Positions 1-11,370 of a DNA stretch of 64,000 nucleotides are shown piece by piece. Below the pieces are notes generated by a model that was given only the letters and a program-made list of their open reading frames with translations, was not told where the DNA came from and ran no database searches. The DNA lies in the NCBI GenBank assembly GCA_023614405.1, contig CM042697.1, positions 190,649,189 to 190,713,188 on the forward strand. The letters run 5' to 3'. The first letter of the stretch is position 1. Each line of letters opens with the position of its first letter. Made by a program: the position numbers and the translations under genes. This stretch comes from Avena insularis (taxonomy: Eukaryota; Streptophyta; Magnoliopsida; Poales; Poaceae).

Positions 1-1
1 T

Positions 2-307
2 CTGTCCGCTGTCCACAATGTTTTCCACGTGTCCCAGTTGAAGAAGTGCCATCCGGAGATGGTGGATACAACATTGAGAGACACTGTGCCACTAGAGGAG
101 GTTTAGCTTGAGAATGACTTGACCTATGAGGAGAAACCGTTCAAGATACTGGAGACAGCGGAGAGGATTACCCATACCACGACGATCAGGTTTTGCAAGG
201 TGCAATGGAGCCACCACACCGAAGAGGAAGCCACTTGGGAGCGTTAGGATGACCTCCGAGAGGACTACCCGCACCTATTTGCTAGCCACGCCGAATCTCG
301 GGGACGA
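2..307 (+). pseudogene. C-terminal end of Ty3/gypsy (chromovirus) pol: integrase tail and chromodomain
   Basis: This is the last part of a gag-pol polyprotein whose start lies left of the window. The frame opens with VHNVFHVSQLKKCHPE, the conserved block that follows the integrase core in chromoviruses. It continues into a chromodomain-like stretch with LTYEEKPFKILE, then KVQWSHHTEEEATWE, ending near DYPHLFA. Chromodomains in this family are thought to guide integration to particular chromatin. Two in-frame TAG codons, at 104-106 and 245-247, make it non-functional as read. It ends just before a polypurine tract and an LTR, the normal order at the 3' end of such an element. The homologous segment of the element at 11371-25264 has the same order of blocks. 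Assignment to the Tekay/Del lineage is from remembered motifs. Confidence 0.85.
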
Positions 308-314
308 GATTCAT

Positions 315-324
315 CTTAAGGGGG
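315..324 (+). other. Polypurine tract
   Basis: The string CTTAAGGGGG lies 8 nt before the TG that opens the LTR. This is the expected place and composition of the plus-strand primer in reverse transcription. The chromovirus at 11371-25264 has TTAAGGGGGG at the same spot before its 3' LTR. Confidence 0.7.
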
Positions 325-829
325 TTATTATTGTCACATCCCAAATTTTAGATTTGGTACTGCATAACATTCATGGCATTTCATCATGATCATCCTTGCA
401 AAATTTCGGTTTGAAAAGGTTTTGGCAAAACAAACCACTTGCATTTGCATTTTGACACCTACACATGAATGCTTGGTTTTTCCATGCTACTACGAAAAAA
501 TTATATTTTGGTGGTATGGAGGGAACAGTTGCATAGAGGGTTCCGCCACGAACCCGTAGCACTTTGAATCGCCCGAATCGGAGCCTTGTAGCAAAAGATA
601 TTGCAATCTGAAATTTTGACAAGAATCTAGACAGTTCAGATATATTCAGATAAGAATTTCGTCAGGAAAAAGAAAAGAAAAGAAAAACAAAAAAAAGAGA
701 CAACAGCGGTAGCGAAAAGCCTGCCTGGCTGCTGGCCTAGCCACGGCAAGAAGAGCAACGCTGGCCAGCCGCCAAAGAAGACGCTGGCCACATGGCCAAG
801 CGGATAACCATCGCCGGCAACCACCGCCC

Positions 830-1340
830 CACCACTGGGCCTGTCAACCTGAGCGCACGGACGCTGAGGCCGACTTGGCCGTGACCACCGACCTCGCGCG
901 CCGCCCGCGACCCCCCCTCTTAGATCCCTAACCCTCCTCTCCTAAACCCCCCGAATATCTCCACCTAAACCGCCTCCAATCTCCGGCGATTTCTCGCCGG
1001 AGTCCGCAGCCGCCGCCGCCACCCTTGCCGCGGTAAGTCACTGCCGCCGCCGCTCGCGCCTTCCCCACGCCTCGCCCGCCACCCGCCGACATCGCCGGCC
1101 ACCGCTGACCTCCGCCTCCTCGCCTCGCAGGCCCCCGACGCGCCACCTGATGTCGCCCGTGCTCGCCGACGCGCCGCCCGAGCTCCAGCCGGCCGCCGCG
1201 CTCGACCCCGTGCTCGCCGACCGCCACTGCCGCCAAGAAAAGCTCCGCCGCCATGCCATCGACCCCGTACGCCGCCCAGCCGCCGCCAGGTCTCGCCGGA
1301 GCCGCCGCCCCGACGCCACCCGACGCCGCCGGTGAGCTCT
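830..1340 (+). other. GC-rich leader-like block with splice-site-like signals inside the LTR
   Basis: This block has the composition of a grass 5' leader exon, unlike the AT-rich LTR around it. It carries a strong donor-like GCG|GTAAGT with GT at 1033-1034 and a pyrimidine-rich acceptor-like CTCGCAG ending at 1130. A second donor-like CCG|GTGAGC has GT at 1332-1333. The second donor has a counterpart in the other chromovirus LTRs (GT at 12882, 22751 and 32528). I saw no clear TATA box upstream. Use of these sites is inferred from sequence only. Confidence 0.4.
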
Positions 1341-2821
1341 CCCCCTCGCGTGCCTCCCCTGCCCTTTGATCCCGATCCAACGGTCCAGATGGACCGTGGA
1401 AAATTCAACCCTGGCAGTTGACCAGTCAGCCGCCACGTCAGCTGCCACGCAGTTGCAGTCAACAGTCAACTTTGACTATATGTTTTTAATTCGATTTAAA
1501 TTGGCAGAAAATAAGTAAAACTTGTAAAATTCATATCTTTATATCTACTAGGCCAAAAATTGCAAATAAAATATGTATGGATTCAGTGTCTCACGTAGCA
1601 TATTGCTGTATAGTTTCTTTAGGCTTTTACAGCAAGGTTTTGCCTCAGTTAATTAAATGAGTTAATGCACTTTTTAGAGTAATAAATTCATAGAATAAGT
1701 TCTGTAACTCCAAAAATTGCAAATAAGGTGTCCCTGGATTCAGTAGAACAATAGGATTAATGAATTAAAAAGTTAGGCTTATAGTACTGGTTTTGGCAGA
1801 ACCTATGCAAAGGCTTTCTGGAGTATTTTAATTACCTAGGGCTTTATACAAAACCTTTTTGAGAAATTCCAATTGGTACTGACTCTATTTTGAGTTGCCT
1901 ACACAGTGGAAATGTTTCAAGATTTTACAAACAGTATGTTAGCAGTGGCTAATTATTTAGTTTCTAGCTCTATTGTTTGAGCATTATAAATTGCATGCCT
2001 TGTTTTCTTTGCACTTAAAATAATTTCTATGCATGCATACAGTAGGTTTACTAAATAAGATTATGTGATGCTACTGTAGTATTATTCAACTTGTCATGCA
2101 TGCATCTTGCATCGTCATTGTTTGTATATGATTGTGGATGGTTTGTTTATGTGATTGCAATTGTATCGTGTAGATTGTGACGAGTGCAACGCTTGCTCGT
2201 GTGTGGATTGTTCATCCGACCGCTACAGCCAAGGCAAGTAGATGCTACTTTGTTCATGATGTTGTCCTACTATTTTCAATACATTGTCGTGTATTTTATA
2301 GATGCATGTGTAGGATAATACTATCGCTATGCTATGTCCTATTATGTGGTAGGGCTTTCCTATAGATGAGCCACCGTTGGTAGATGTGCTTAGCCATGCT
2401 ATGATGAACGAGGGCTGGGTTACATCACTGAAAGTTGTTTCTAAATATGTTGGTTTGCAAAAACTAAAAACAACTTAATCAACGAATCTCCTGGGTGTGA
2501 TGGGATTGATAATTTTTGGTGGTATCATTGCGGAAAGGCACCCAGGTATCAAGAGAAAATGATTGGCTTCTTTATTTTGTAGCTTACGTGTACAACCATG
2601 TGCCAATAATGGAATATGCGGTTGGTTGGACTCAGTAGGTTGTGGTAACTCGAACCCACGTATCCAGAGATGTAGAATTCTGGTAGGTTGGACCGGTGCG
2701 TGTCGGGTTTGGGGAGCTACTTCCCGAACGATCCCTTCTTGGACTTCTCCCTATCATCACCCAATATGAGAGTGTCGGTACGAGCTGGGCTGGCCAAGTC
2801 ACATGGGTAAAGTGTACTAAC

Positions 2822-2863
2822 CCCTGCAGGGTGTATAAACTAATCGATTAGCCGTGTCCCCGG
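2822..2863 (+). other. Triple-palindrome block in LTR (copy 1)
   Basis: Three consecutive inverted repeats are visible. CCCTGCAGGG is at 2822-2831, CTAATCGATTAG at 2840-2851 and CCGTGTCCCCGG at 2852-2863, the last with one mismatch. They are followed by GGTTATGGACA. The same arrangement occurs in the minus-strand LTR (7719-7759) and in the chromovirus LTRs at 14740, 24605 and 34440. Paired base differences keep most stems intact between families. A structured RNA element is the likely explanation. Confidence 0.6.
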
Positions 2864-3444
2864 TTATGGACATTTGAGTTGCTTGATATTGATTCCATGA
2901 CATGTTTATCGCTCATTTAATTTCATAATTACTTTAATGTTGATGGGTTAACTTAATTGGGATCTTTTCAAAGAAACTCAAAAATTGTTTGTGAAAGTAG
3001 GACAAAGGTATTTGCAAATGCAAGCTAGCCACAGCTCCACTTGCCAATTATGCATGTAGATGTTAGCACTATTGTCTCCTTTAATAGCCCTACTTGCCAT
3101 ACATTCCATGTATTGACCCTTCGGGGCTGCTACGTTTCATGTTGCAGGATATTCCGATTCTGAGTAATCGATTTTAGGCCACGGTACTCCACTCGACACT
3201 TCTTCACTTGTGGGCAATTTGAAGAATGGAGGATTTTCTATATTTATGTTGCTACTTGAATAATTTGAGCTAGCCTTGAGCTAAGCTTTTATTGTAATAA
3301 TGATACTCTGGATCTTCGTTATTTATGATACACCGATATTTTGCTATGTTATTCATCTTATTCTATTGTGGGCCAATGAACCGATCCAGGGATTGGCATG
3401 TCACATAGAAGCTACGGTCTTTTCAGAACCGTAGTGTTACAAGA

Positions 3445-3456
3445 TGGTATCAGAGC
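3445..3456 (+). other. Primer binding site for initiator tRNA-Met
   Basis: TGGTATCAGAGC begins 4 nt after the LTR end. It is complementary to the 3' end of plant initiator tRNA-Met, the usual primer for chromoviruses and many copia elements. Confidence 0.85.
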
Positions 3457-3609
3457 CCGTGTGTCGACTGTAGGATTGTGACCTAGGTTTGGATTAGGAA
3501 GCCATAGAATTATTAAAGCTTATATTAACTCTGTCTTTCACCTTACGTTTTTCACTCTCGTAAATTCTTACCATATGCTATTCTCACACTTTCCTCTTTT
3601 AATTGATAT

Positions 3610-4606
3610 ATGGGAGAAGTCAGGACTGAGTATGTGACAATGGAGTCACCAAGGCCCTTTGCAAGACAGTTGACATAGCTTTCGCAGTCATTGGGATTGC
3701 CAATGCCCATGTTCAAGGGAAGAAGGCTGTACACCTATGGATATGGCTAGGATGCATGGGAGATCACCACTTTCATATTCAGGGATGCCGCCTTGCCAAA
3801 CCCTGTGCATCTGATATACACCAAGACATACTGCAACTGGGGACTTGGAATAAACTTGGCCTCATGAAGCCTATCACACGCCAGGTGCCTTGTCCGACAC
3901 TGCTGTTGAAGACTCACCCTACCGTGACTACGGAAGGCGTGATGAGGATGAGAACGTTGTGGTTACCCCGGGCGACAGGAACAACATGCCGCCCCGTCGG
4001 AGGCACATAGAAGATATGGAAAGGGAGAATGGAGCTCTAGCTGAGAAAGTGATGATGGTAAAGGAGATAGAAGATTTTGCTAGCAACGGTATGGTGGTCC
4101 AGGGACAGGAGATAGACACCTTGCATGAAGCTGTGGATGTTCTGAAGAATGCCCTGATAGGCAGAGATGCGACCATAGCACAGCTTAATGGGACCGTGCA
4201 GGAAAACAATCAGACCATACAACAGCTGCAAGGTACCGTCCAGGAAAGGGACCAGACTATTGAAGATATGGCAGCCCAGATTGCCGCTCTCCAAGCACAA
4301 CTGAATCCACCCTCTGATGATGAAAATGGAGATGATGGCAACAATGATGATGATGATGACAGTGAGAATGATGATGATGATGATGAGGACGAGGATGATG
4401 ATGATGGAGACGATCATGGTGGAGGAGATGAAGCTGTTGCAGCCGCAGTAGAGAATGAAGAAGAAGAGGAGGATCCCGAAGAGGTGGAGTTTGAGATTTC
4501 AAGTGATGACTCAGGAGATGTGTATACGCTGCCGCCATGGTTGGTTCGTGGACAGAAGCACCAACGCATGAGTGCGAGGACCGACCGCAACCTCTTCGTG
4601 AAGTAG
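3610..4606 (+). pseudogene. ORF1 upstream of gag: N-terminal domain, coiled coil and acidic tail (broken)
   Basis: A reading frame of about 330 codons lies between the primer site and gag. The part from 3890 is open for 238 residues. It contains a heptad-rich segment (about residues 45-135 of that part) with the repeated phrase QTIQQLQGTVQERDQTIED, so it is probably a coiled coil. Next come almost 50 residues dominated by Asp and Glu, and a short basic C-terminus. The upstream 90 codons start at ATG 3610 and include EITTFIFRDAALP. They are interrupted by stops and a frameshift near 3862. A protein of the same layout, with two stops, lies at 15628-16431. I recognise no enzymatic motif. Extra ORFs upstream of gag are known in some plant Ty3/gypsy elements. 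The function is unknown. Confidence 0.65.
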
Positions 4607-5227
4607 GTAGAAGTCCACCAATTAGTCTTCGTTAGGAAAAATCGTTAGGTTTAGTCTCTTGATCTATGTAAAACTTAATTACTGTTAGTTTAAGAGTTTT
4701 TAGTTGCTCATATGTGTACTCCAATATCCCAGGATTATTTGTGCGAATTTTATAGAAGAGTTATGGAAAGTTTTGATCGATATCTGAGTTATTCCTGTTG
4801 CAGTTTTCTGCTGACACATCTGTACTGCACGAATTTTCATATTTTATTGGTAACTGTTAAAAATATGACACAAATAGGGGTGGTTCGAAACTCTCTGTAC
4901 TGTGTGCACAAAAATCATCAAAAATTCCTGACGTGTTTAAGTCTGGTAGAAAAATTCGTGAACACTGCTGGACTGTTCTGGCAGATTTCTGTTTTCATTG
5001 TTTTGTTGGCCTTTTGTGTTCATACCTGTTGCCAACTCTTCTAAAAACTATTCAGTAGACATATACTGCTAGGATAACCCCTGGGATGTTGCTGGACCGT
5101 TTTTTTGCTGATGTGTTGCTTGCTTGAGATTGTCTGTGACTTCTTTGTTGTTGTTTGATCATAATGCATGGGTAGAATTCTGTTTTCGTAATCGATTATT
5201 TCTAAACTTACCTGTGTTGAACCGCAG
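4607..5227 (+). other. Non-coding spacer between ORF1 and gag
   Basis: About 620 bases, AT-rich, with no convincing coding sequence. The 110-residue open frame here has no recognisable feature. The spacer ends TTGAACCGCAG directly in front of the gag ATG, which resembles a splice acceptor. The matching spacer in the element at 11371-25264 is about 235 bases and ends CTTCAG|ATG. Confidence 0.5.
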
Positions 5228-5379
5228 ATGCCTCCCCGCCGTCAACCTACTGAGTCGGAAGTGCTGGCTGGGATGTCGACTCTTTGATGGAGAACTTTCC
5301 GGAAGTACCTTCTGATTCGGCAGAAGTGCCGATTGTCGTCCTTCTTGCAGGGTCAATGATTCGGATTTCGCAGGGGTGA
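5228..5379 (+). pseudogene. Probable N-terminal remnant of chromovirus gag
   Basis: The frame starts MPPRRQPTESEVLAGMSTL. It resembles in position and style the gag start of the second chromovirus here (MPRGGSGSS at 16666). After 19 codons a TGA interrupts it, but shifting by one base reopens the frame for about 30 codons to a TGA at 5377. No capsid or zinc-knuckle sequence follows, so the element seems to be cut here by the minus-strand element to the right. The gag identification rests mainly on position after ORF1 and is tentative. Confidence 0.35.
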
Positions 5380-7017
5380 TCATCACTTGACGATCACTAG
5401 TGTTCGAGTCCAGGGTTCTATTAGGTTTTTGGGCGGGAAAGACGCAGTATTTCCCCCTTAGAGCGACACTAGGGGTTTCTGGTGGAGTCGCCGACTTTCT
5501 TGATTGGAGTCGTATGCTGATGTTGTGGGATGGCGCTGCACCTTTCGTCCGGAGGTGGTTATCTTCTGTCGACCTTGTATAATCCGCTTTGTGAGAAACG
5601 TCTATACCACTTCTTGAGTTAGGAGGTCTACTGGAAGGGCGTCTACTAGCTTCCGGGTAGTTAGTTCTGAACTAGTTAGGGATCCGATGGGTTGTCGGTC
5701 TAGGAACACAGTCCTTTAGAAAGGGGGGTCGTTTCGGTTCTGTCTGATGCAACGTCATGGGTAAAACATGCGAAGAAGAGCATTATCCTCAAATATCATC
5801 CATCAAGGTTCACTCAGAAATTCAGCGGATTAGAGCCGGGCAATGGGGAAGGTACTTGACGCCTTATTGAATGGGTTTCGAGACGATCCATCACTTTCTA
5901 GAGGTTGGAAAGATAAGTTGGTAGGGTACGAAGGACTATGTCGAGAGTGCTACTTGAATCTTGTAGTCGTCCTTGGGTTGGGTACCAACTTTGGTTACTG
6001 TATTTCCTTGGGGGTATGAGGGACTTTCAGCTCTGGTGAGGGGCGTGCCTTCTCTGTGTTTCCTTTGATGAATGGATCTTCTGGGGGGTGGTGGCTTGAA
6101 TAGGGGTTTATACTTGTGAAGGGGGCAGTTCTTAATTCTCTGTCTCGGGGTTTGCAGATTCGAAGGTCTTTTTCAGTGGTTTGTTAGTAGCAAAAGTAGA
6201 GAAGGGGGGTTTGCGACGTCTTCCGAGAAACTCTATGCTTTTGGGCTTCTTTATTCTCCTTGGAGGGTAGTATTGGCGACATCGGGTAGTATCGTCGTCT
6301 TTGTTCTGAGCTTGCAATTATTGGGAAGGGTCGGGTGACTTCCAAAAGTTGTTAACGAGGTCTGTTTTTCTGTTCCTCTGATGACTCTCGAGTGGTGTTT
6401 GGGGAAGGTCCTTGGATTGGATTTATTCTTGAATTATCTTCTCGTAGGTGTTCTTCTGGATTTGAGTGAGCTTTTCTTATGGTCGTCGGGGTTGGGGTAG
6501 ATCCTTCGTCATGGAGCGTTGGCGTGACACTTGAATTGAGGTCTGCGGGTGGCGCCTTATTGCAACTACCTTCCTATGGTGGTTACGTATCGAAGCCATA
6601 TTGGTTATCTCGGGATAGTTTTAGCGGTTAGCGACTCTTCTTATTAGTCCTTTGTCGGGTTGGGGGAAAATTTTCTTCAGAGGAGTTGTCTTCACTTGTG
6701 CACGTTGAGTTCCTTTGGACCAATACCGAAGTAGACTTGTTGTCTTCGACATCCTTATCATCTGTCTTCTTGGGGCGTTTGCATGATGGCGAGAACTCCC
6801 TGTTGGTTCGGCAGGGGGTTTATTCGGATTGTTACTCCTTTAGGGAAATTAGAACTAAGGCACGAGTAGGAGTTGTCGAGGACTTCTTTATGTGGCCATC
6901 CTGCTGAGGAGAGGTTTCCAGCTATGGGTTTGTCAGTTTTCGAAAGCCAGTGTTTTCAGAAATAGGGGTTGTCATGTCTAACGTCCATGCTAACAAAGTT
7001 CTCCTACAGTCAGGATG
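5380..7017 (-). other. Leader/internal region of a minus-strand LTR element, no genes seen
   Basis: Reading leftwards from the primer site at 7018-7029, this 1.6-kb stretch has stops in all frames and no gag or pol motif on either strand. Its first bases (TTGGTATCAGAGCCATCCTGAC) match the leader of the chromovirus at 15401, so the element is a relative. Long LTR plus non-coding interior is typical of LARD elements such as those described in barley. The junction with the plus-strand element is placed near 5380 because gag similarity ends there; the exact breakpoint is unknown. Confidence 0.45.
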
Positions 7018-7029
7018 GCTCTGATACCA
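7018..7029 (-). other. Primer binding site for initiator tRNA-Met, minus strand
   Basis: GCTCTGATACCA on the plus strand is TGGTATCAGAGC on the minus strand, lying 4 nt from the LTR edge at 7034. This fixes the minus orientation of the long LTR to the right. Confidence 0.85.
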
Positions 7030-7033
7030 AGTC

Positions 7034-10000
7034 TGTGGCACCCCGGATTTACAGTCCGAGAGTACCCTTTATGCATGCAATTCATGTTCCCATGATTAGT
7101 GAGCCGTGAGCATAACCGACAAGTATCATAACATCATCCATAACAGTAACAATTATAGAACTTACAAAGTGGACATTATGGCGATTACAACACAATAGCG
7201 GAAGTCTTTAGTCGCAGAGCCCATGTCATGCCTTAACCTATAGGCGACTAACTGAGAAGACGGCCTAGCTCGCATAGACGTCAGCATCTCCATCGTTTCT
7301 CTCAATCCTCTGAAAAGTCTGGCCAAGTAGATAGCCAGGATAATGCCGGTGAGTACTTTGAATCTACTCGCAAACCACCTTAAGAGAATTATAATAATTG
7401 ATATGCAATATGGCTATAGTAGGATGGCTCCAAGAGAGGTTTTTTTATAAACTAATTTCTCTTGGAGATATAGCATATCTCTATATCTTTGTTGAAAAAC
7501 TTTTGTAAAGATAGTTTGGAAACCTTTTTGAAAAGTAGGAAAACACCAGGATTGGGTCACCCATTTGTTTTTCCTTCCGGTCATCTCATGACTAAACTCC
7601 TTCCTCCTTTTCCCGACCATCTCATGGTCAAATCATTTCCAAGCCATTGCTTTTCCGAAGTCCTTTTTGAAAACAAAACCATCACCCACCATACAGCCGC
7701 CAGCACAACCGTCCATGACCGAGGACTCAGCTATTTGAATATATTTACACTCTACAGAGGTTGTACATTGTACCCACACCATCCGATTACCTATCCCTGA
7801 TCTACACCGATCGTGGGTCGGATAACCGGTCAAGACTTTCCGAATGCCCTCTTCGATACAAGTTCCTACCGTATGAGGTTAATCCCCTCAAAACCGGGAC
7901 GCCCTATATAGTAACTAGCCAACCGGAGCGCGTTTTGCACCTCAACTGGTGTGCTCTTTCAATGAGGGGCTCATACTATCGCGTGGAGGCCCCCAGACCC
8001 TTCGTTCCTTCTCCCGGTCGATGCCACGCATGGACCGTTGGATAGAGAAGGCCCACCCTTCGGGTATTGTTTGCCCCTGTAGTAGTGTGAGGCACCTATA
8101 CCAGATTAGACAAACTTCTAGCCTAGCCTCGTCCCATTCCAGAGTAATGTGGTTGCACGGGTTAATTGTTCTAGCATAGTAATCTGTACAGCCCAACATG
8201 TTTTTGTAAACATTTTTCCTCCATCACTCGTCCAACCATTTTGTAAAACCAAAACATTTCTCATTTTCCAATCTACTTGGTAGGCCAAACCTCACCAAGG
8301 TTTTCTCATAAAACAGTTTTGTAAGCCTTTTTCCGGGGTCTTCCCATCCCATAGTTTTTGTTTTGGCTAAAGCGGGTTTTCCATAGGGGCATGGTGTTAT
8401 ACACCATCTATCATACTAGGGGCAGGTAGGTATCATAAAAGTGGGTTGTACCTAATGGTACTGAGGGGTAATGGTTTGGAGGAGCCAAACATTCCCCACA
8501 TAACATAATATAGTAAAACAATGCAATTTGCATTAACGGGTAGATAAAACATGCATAGATAAAATAATAGGACAAGGCATATGAGCAAGAAGGTGGCTTG
8601 CCTGTGACCAGCGAGACGTTCCATGACTTCTTTAGAATACCAGAATACCGAATACAATAATAATAAGAATATCTCGATGCTTCCTTCTTCTCGGCGTCAC
8701 ATAATCGCAACTATCGCCGTCATCGAGCAACATGCAAGCAAACTACACCACAATCAATACAATGCATACCAACACCAAAGCATACAGCAAGAAATGGACA
8801 AAACAAGCTTATAGATCAGTAGATGTTGAGGATTTGGTTGTGGATACAAGAGAAATGTTTGGGTTGCATTGTGACTTTTCTACTTAGGATTTATAGTCCA
8901 AAACTAACTAGAAAGGGGGTTTTAGAGCAAGGTCAAGTTCTGCATGTTAACATTGGCTGAAAGTTATACCATCAGATAGGTACACTGTTCAAAAAATAGG
9001 CTGAATCAGCGATTAATAGGTCGATTAATCGCTACTAGGGACCTGACCGTGTCGATTACCACTAATCCATTGTGTTAATCGTTTAGACCGATTAATAGGT
9101 CTAACACTCTGATTACTAGGTATGTTCTCGATTAACCACTACACTTGGTCAAAAAAGTTGCAAAATTATCAACACATATCGCCCATCCATCCGCTAGCCC
9201 GCCCCAATGAAGTAGGTTTTGCGAAGCTCCCATTTGATCCATGCCTCCAGGAGCTTGATTTCAGCCATCACCAACTAGTTCCTTATCGTTGTTGACCAGT
9301 TCCTCGTAGTTGCCGACCAGACCTCAAATACAAGAGCTCGAGCGCCTTGAGGATCTCATCCGGGAGCTTAAGGCTAAGGATTCATATGTGTTTTAGGTGC
9401 TATTTTTTGTAGACTGCACCTTGAGGATCTCGTCCGAATTCCGATTAATCACTACTCCCAAGCCAACCGAGCAGCTAACGATTAACAATTTCCTTAACAT
9501 TGGATAGGTATTGATAAAATAAAACCAAACAAAAGTGGTTTCACCATTTTACAATAACCAATGATTTATAATGTTTTTTATAGTAGATAACACTCTAGTT
9601 TTATGAAATAATTCACCAGACAAATTCTAGAGCTTCAAAAATTATTTCATTTTGTGATTAGGTAGAATTTGATGTACTGATTCAAGAGGAGTTGGAATCA
9701 TCTCAAAACAATTACCAGAATGCCCTTAGGAAATTCCCAAAGGCAGTATTGGATGAGATTTGTATTTTTCATCCGATTTAATCTACGGAAGCTTTTGATG
9801 TGATTCCAAGGAGACTGTTAAACCTGAAAATACCTTTTCTATAGAAATTGGAATCAACCTTTTTGGAGTTACAAAGCTACTACTATGAATTTATTGGTTA
9901 TTAAACAATACACAGAATAATTTAATTCACCAAAATTCAACAGAGGTTCCTAAAATTTTGAGCTAATAGATTTTTGAAGGAAATTATATATAGGTGTACA

Positions 10001-11370
10001 GGGAGTTGGAATTAGGTCAAAACCGCATTTGGTTCGACCTAGAGAATTTTGTGAAGTCAGAAATGCCCTGTTTAATTGTTTTTGCTATAGGTAATCTAGG
10101 AAGCAATTTTATGTGGGGCCAGTGGGACATGCAAGGTATGGCTAAGACACTTCAGTACCAATTGGTTTCATACCATTTGGAAATATCAAACACTCTGAAT
10201 CAAATTTTTAGTAATCTAGACACATGTTGGGATTTTAATTGTTAATATAATCCTGAAAATTATTAGGACAAGGTACTTGGTATTCATGTTAGGGAAGGCA
10301 CTCAGGGATCCTAGGAATTTTAAATCTATGCAATTGGGGGTATTTTATGATTTCAAAATGATTTAAAGTAAACTTCATCATTAACATATCTGGAAAAAAG
10401 AAAAAGAAAAGAGAGGAAGGCAACGCGGGCTGAACCTGAGCGTATTGGGCCGCTTGCGCGGAAGGGATAGGGGAGCCATGGAGCTGGGCCTGTAGGCCCG
10501 CGGCCCACTGCGTCGAAGGGGTATCGAGCGCCGTCGGTCGTCCGATCTAAAGGAGATCGACGGTCACGGCGACGTCTCCTTCCTCGCGTCCTGGCTGGCG
10601 GCACAAACCCTAGCATGGACTGTGGAGGCGCGGGGGCGCTTGCCGGAGGTGTGCTGATGGGGAGGTGGCACGGGCAACGCAGGAGGCGACACCGACCTCG
10701 GGGAGGGGAGGCAGTGAGTGATTTGTCGTCGAGAGGTGAATCACGCGGTGGTGGCCGAAGGTAGCTTTGCCGGGGCTGGCCGACGCGGTCGGTAGAGGTG
10801 GTCCTAGGCAAAGGCATGGTCAGATAAAGGAGGAGGACGGGAACACTACAGAGTGACATGCAATCAGGGAGGAGAAGAGGAGAGAGATCTAAGCTCATCT
10901 TTTTAGCTATGGCCGAAGCTACTCCTTTCCTTTCCTTCGAGCAAGGCAGAGCACGTGAGAGGAAGGGGGAGCTCGGGGAGGGTGTGGTGGTGGCCAGGGA
11001 GTGAAATGAGTGGTGTGAGGACCTAGAAGGGTCAATGCTCTTTGATTTGAGGGGAGTATGGTCCAAGGTGAACTAAGCTCATGTGCGCCATGGGGAGCAG
11101 GGGTTCTCGTGGATAGGCCCTCAGGGGCAGTGGAGGTGTGAGGTGGGACCTGATGCACAACTCAGGAGTGGAGGGAAGGGGTGGTGGATGATGGTTTGTA
11201 CAAAAAAGATATTTGTGCTCTCCCCTCCCTCCTTTTTTTATTCTTTAGACCAAAAAGACAAGAGGGCAAGGATGCTACAGTATGATGCCACAGGGTAGCA
11301 CGACCAGGAGGGAGTGGAGGGTGTTTTGGAAGTTCGCCTATCAAGTTTGGAGGGATTTTGAGTTGGTTTG
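7034..11370 (-). repeat. Long minus-strand LTR, 3' two thirds (split by a later insertion)
   Basis: On the minus strand this part ends GGGGTGCCACA just before the primer site. It continues at 25270-27344 beyond the inserted chromovirus, whose target duplication GTTTG marks the join. Together the two parts give an LTR of about 6.4 kb running from TGTAACATCCC (27344) to GCCACA (7034). A GC-rich zone at 10430-11100 resembles the leader-like zone of the other LTRs when read on the minus strand. A 237-residue minus frame (10353-11066) lies there, but it is low-complexity and shares no motif with any protein I know. The palindromic block at 7719-7759 links this LTR to the other chromovirus LTRs. 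Confidence 0.7.
7719..7759 (-). other. Triple-palindrome block in LTR (minus copy)
   Basis: Read on the minus strand, CTCTGTAGAG (7750-7759) is followed by a 7-nt spacer, ATATTCAAATAG (7731-7742) and CTGAGTCCTCGG (7719-7730), then TCATGGAC. The third stem has A-T where the chromovirus at 14769 has C-G, and U-G in place of another C-G pair, so pairing is kept while sequence changes. Confidence 0.55.

Larger units (their letters stand above)
332..3441 (+). repeat. Chromovirus LTR, about 3.1 kb, shared between two internal regions
   Basis: The LTR begins TGTCACATCC right after the pol tail and polypurine tract, and ends GTGTTACA right before an initiator-tRNA-Met primer site. It therefore serves as 3' LTR to the left and 5' LTR to the right. 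The flanking 5-mers (ATTAT and AGATG) do not match, which rules out a simple solo LTR with a target-site duplication. A GC-rich stretch at about 830-1340 resembles a grass 5' untranslated exon. The rest is AT-rich and non-coding. Short open frames inside, on both strands, are composition artefacts of the GC-rich part. LTR sequence differs clearly from that at 11371 but shares a palindromic block near 2822-2863. Confidence 0.85.

Noticed and set aside
928..1469. Overlapping minus-strand frames of 143-165 codons
   Set aside because: They lie in the GC-rich leader-like part of an LTR, are Arg/Gly/Ala-rich in every frame and have no domain. High GC removes stops by chance.
4257..4538. Minus-strand His/Leu-rich frame opposite ORF1
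   Set aside because: It is the complement of the Asp/Glu-coding GAT/GAG run of ORF1.
10353..11066. Minus-strand frame of 237 codons inside the long LTR
   Set aside because: Low-complexity Pro/Arg/Ser composition, no known motif, placed in the GC-rich LTR leader zone. It could be a short leader ORF but there is no support for a gene.
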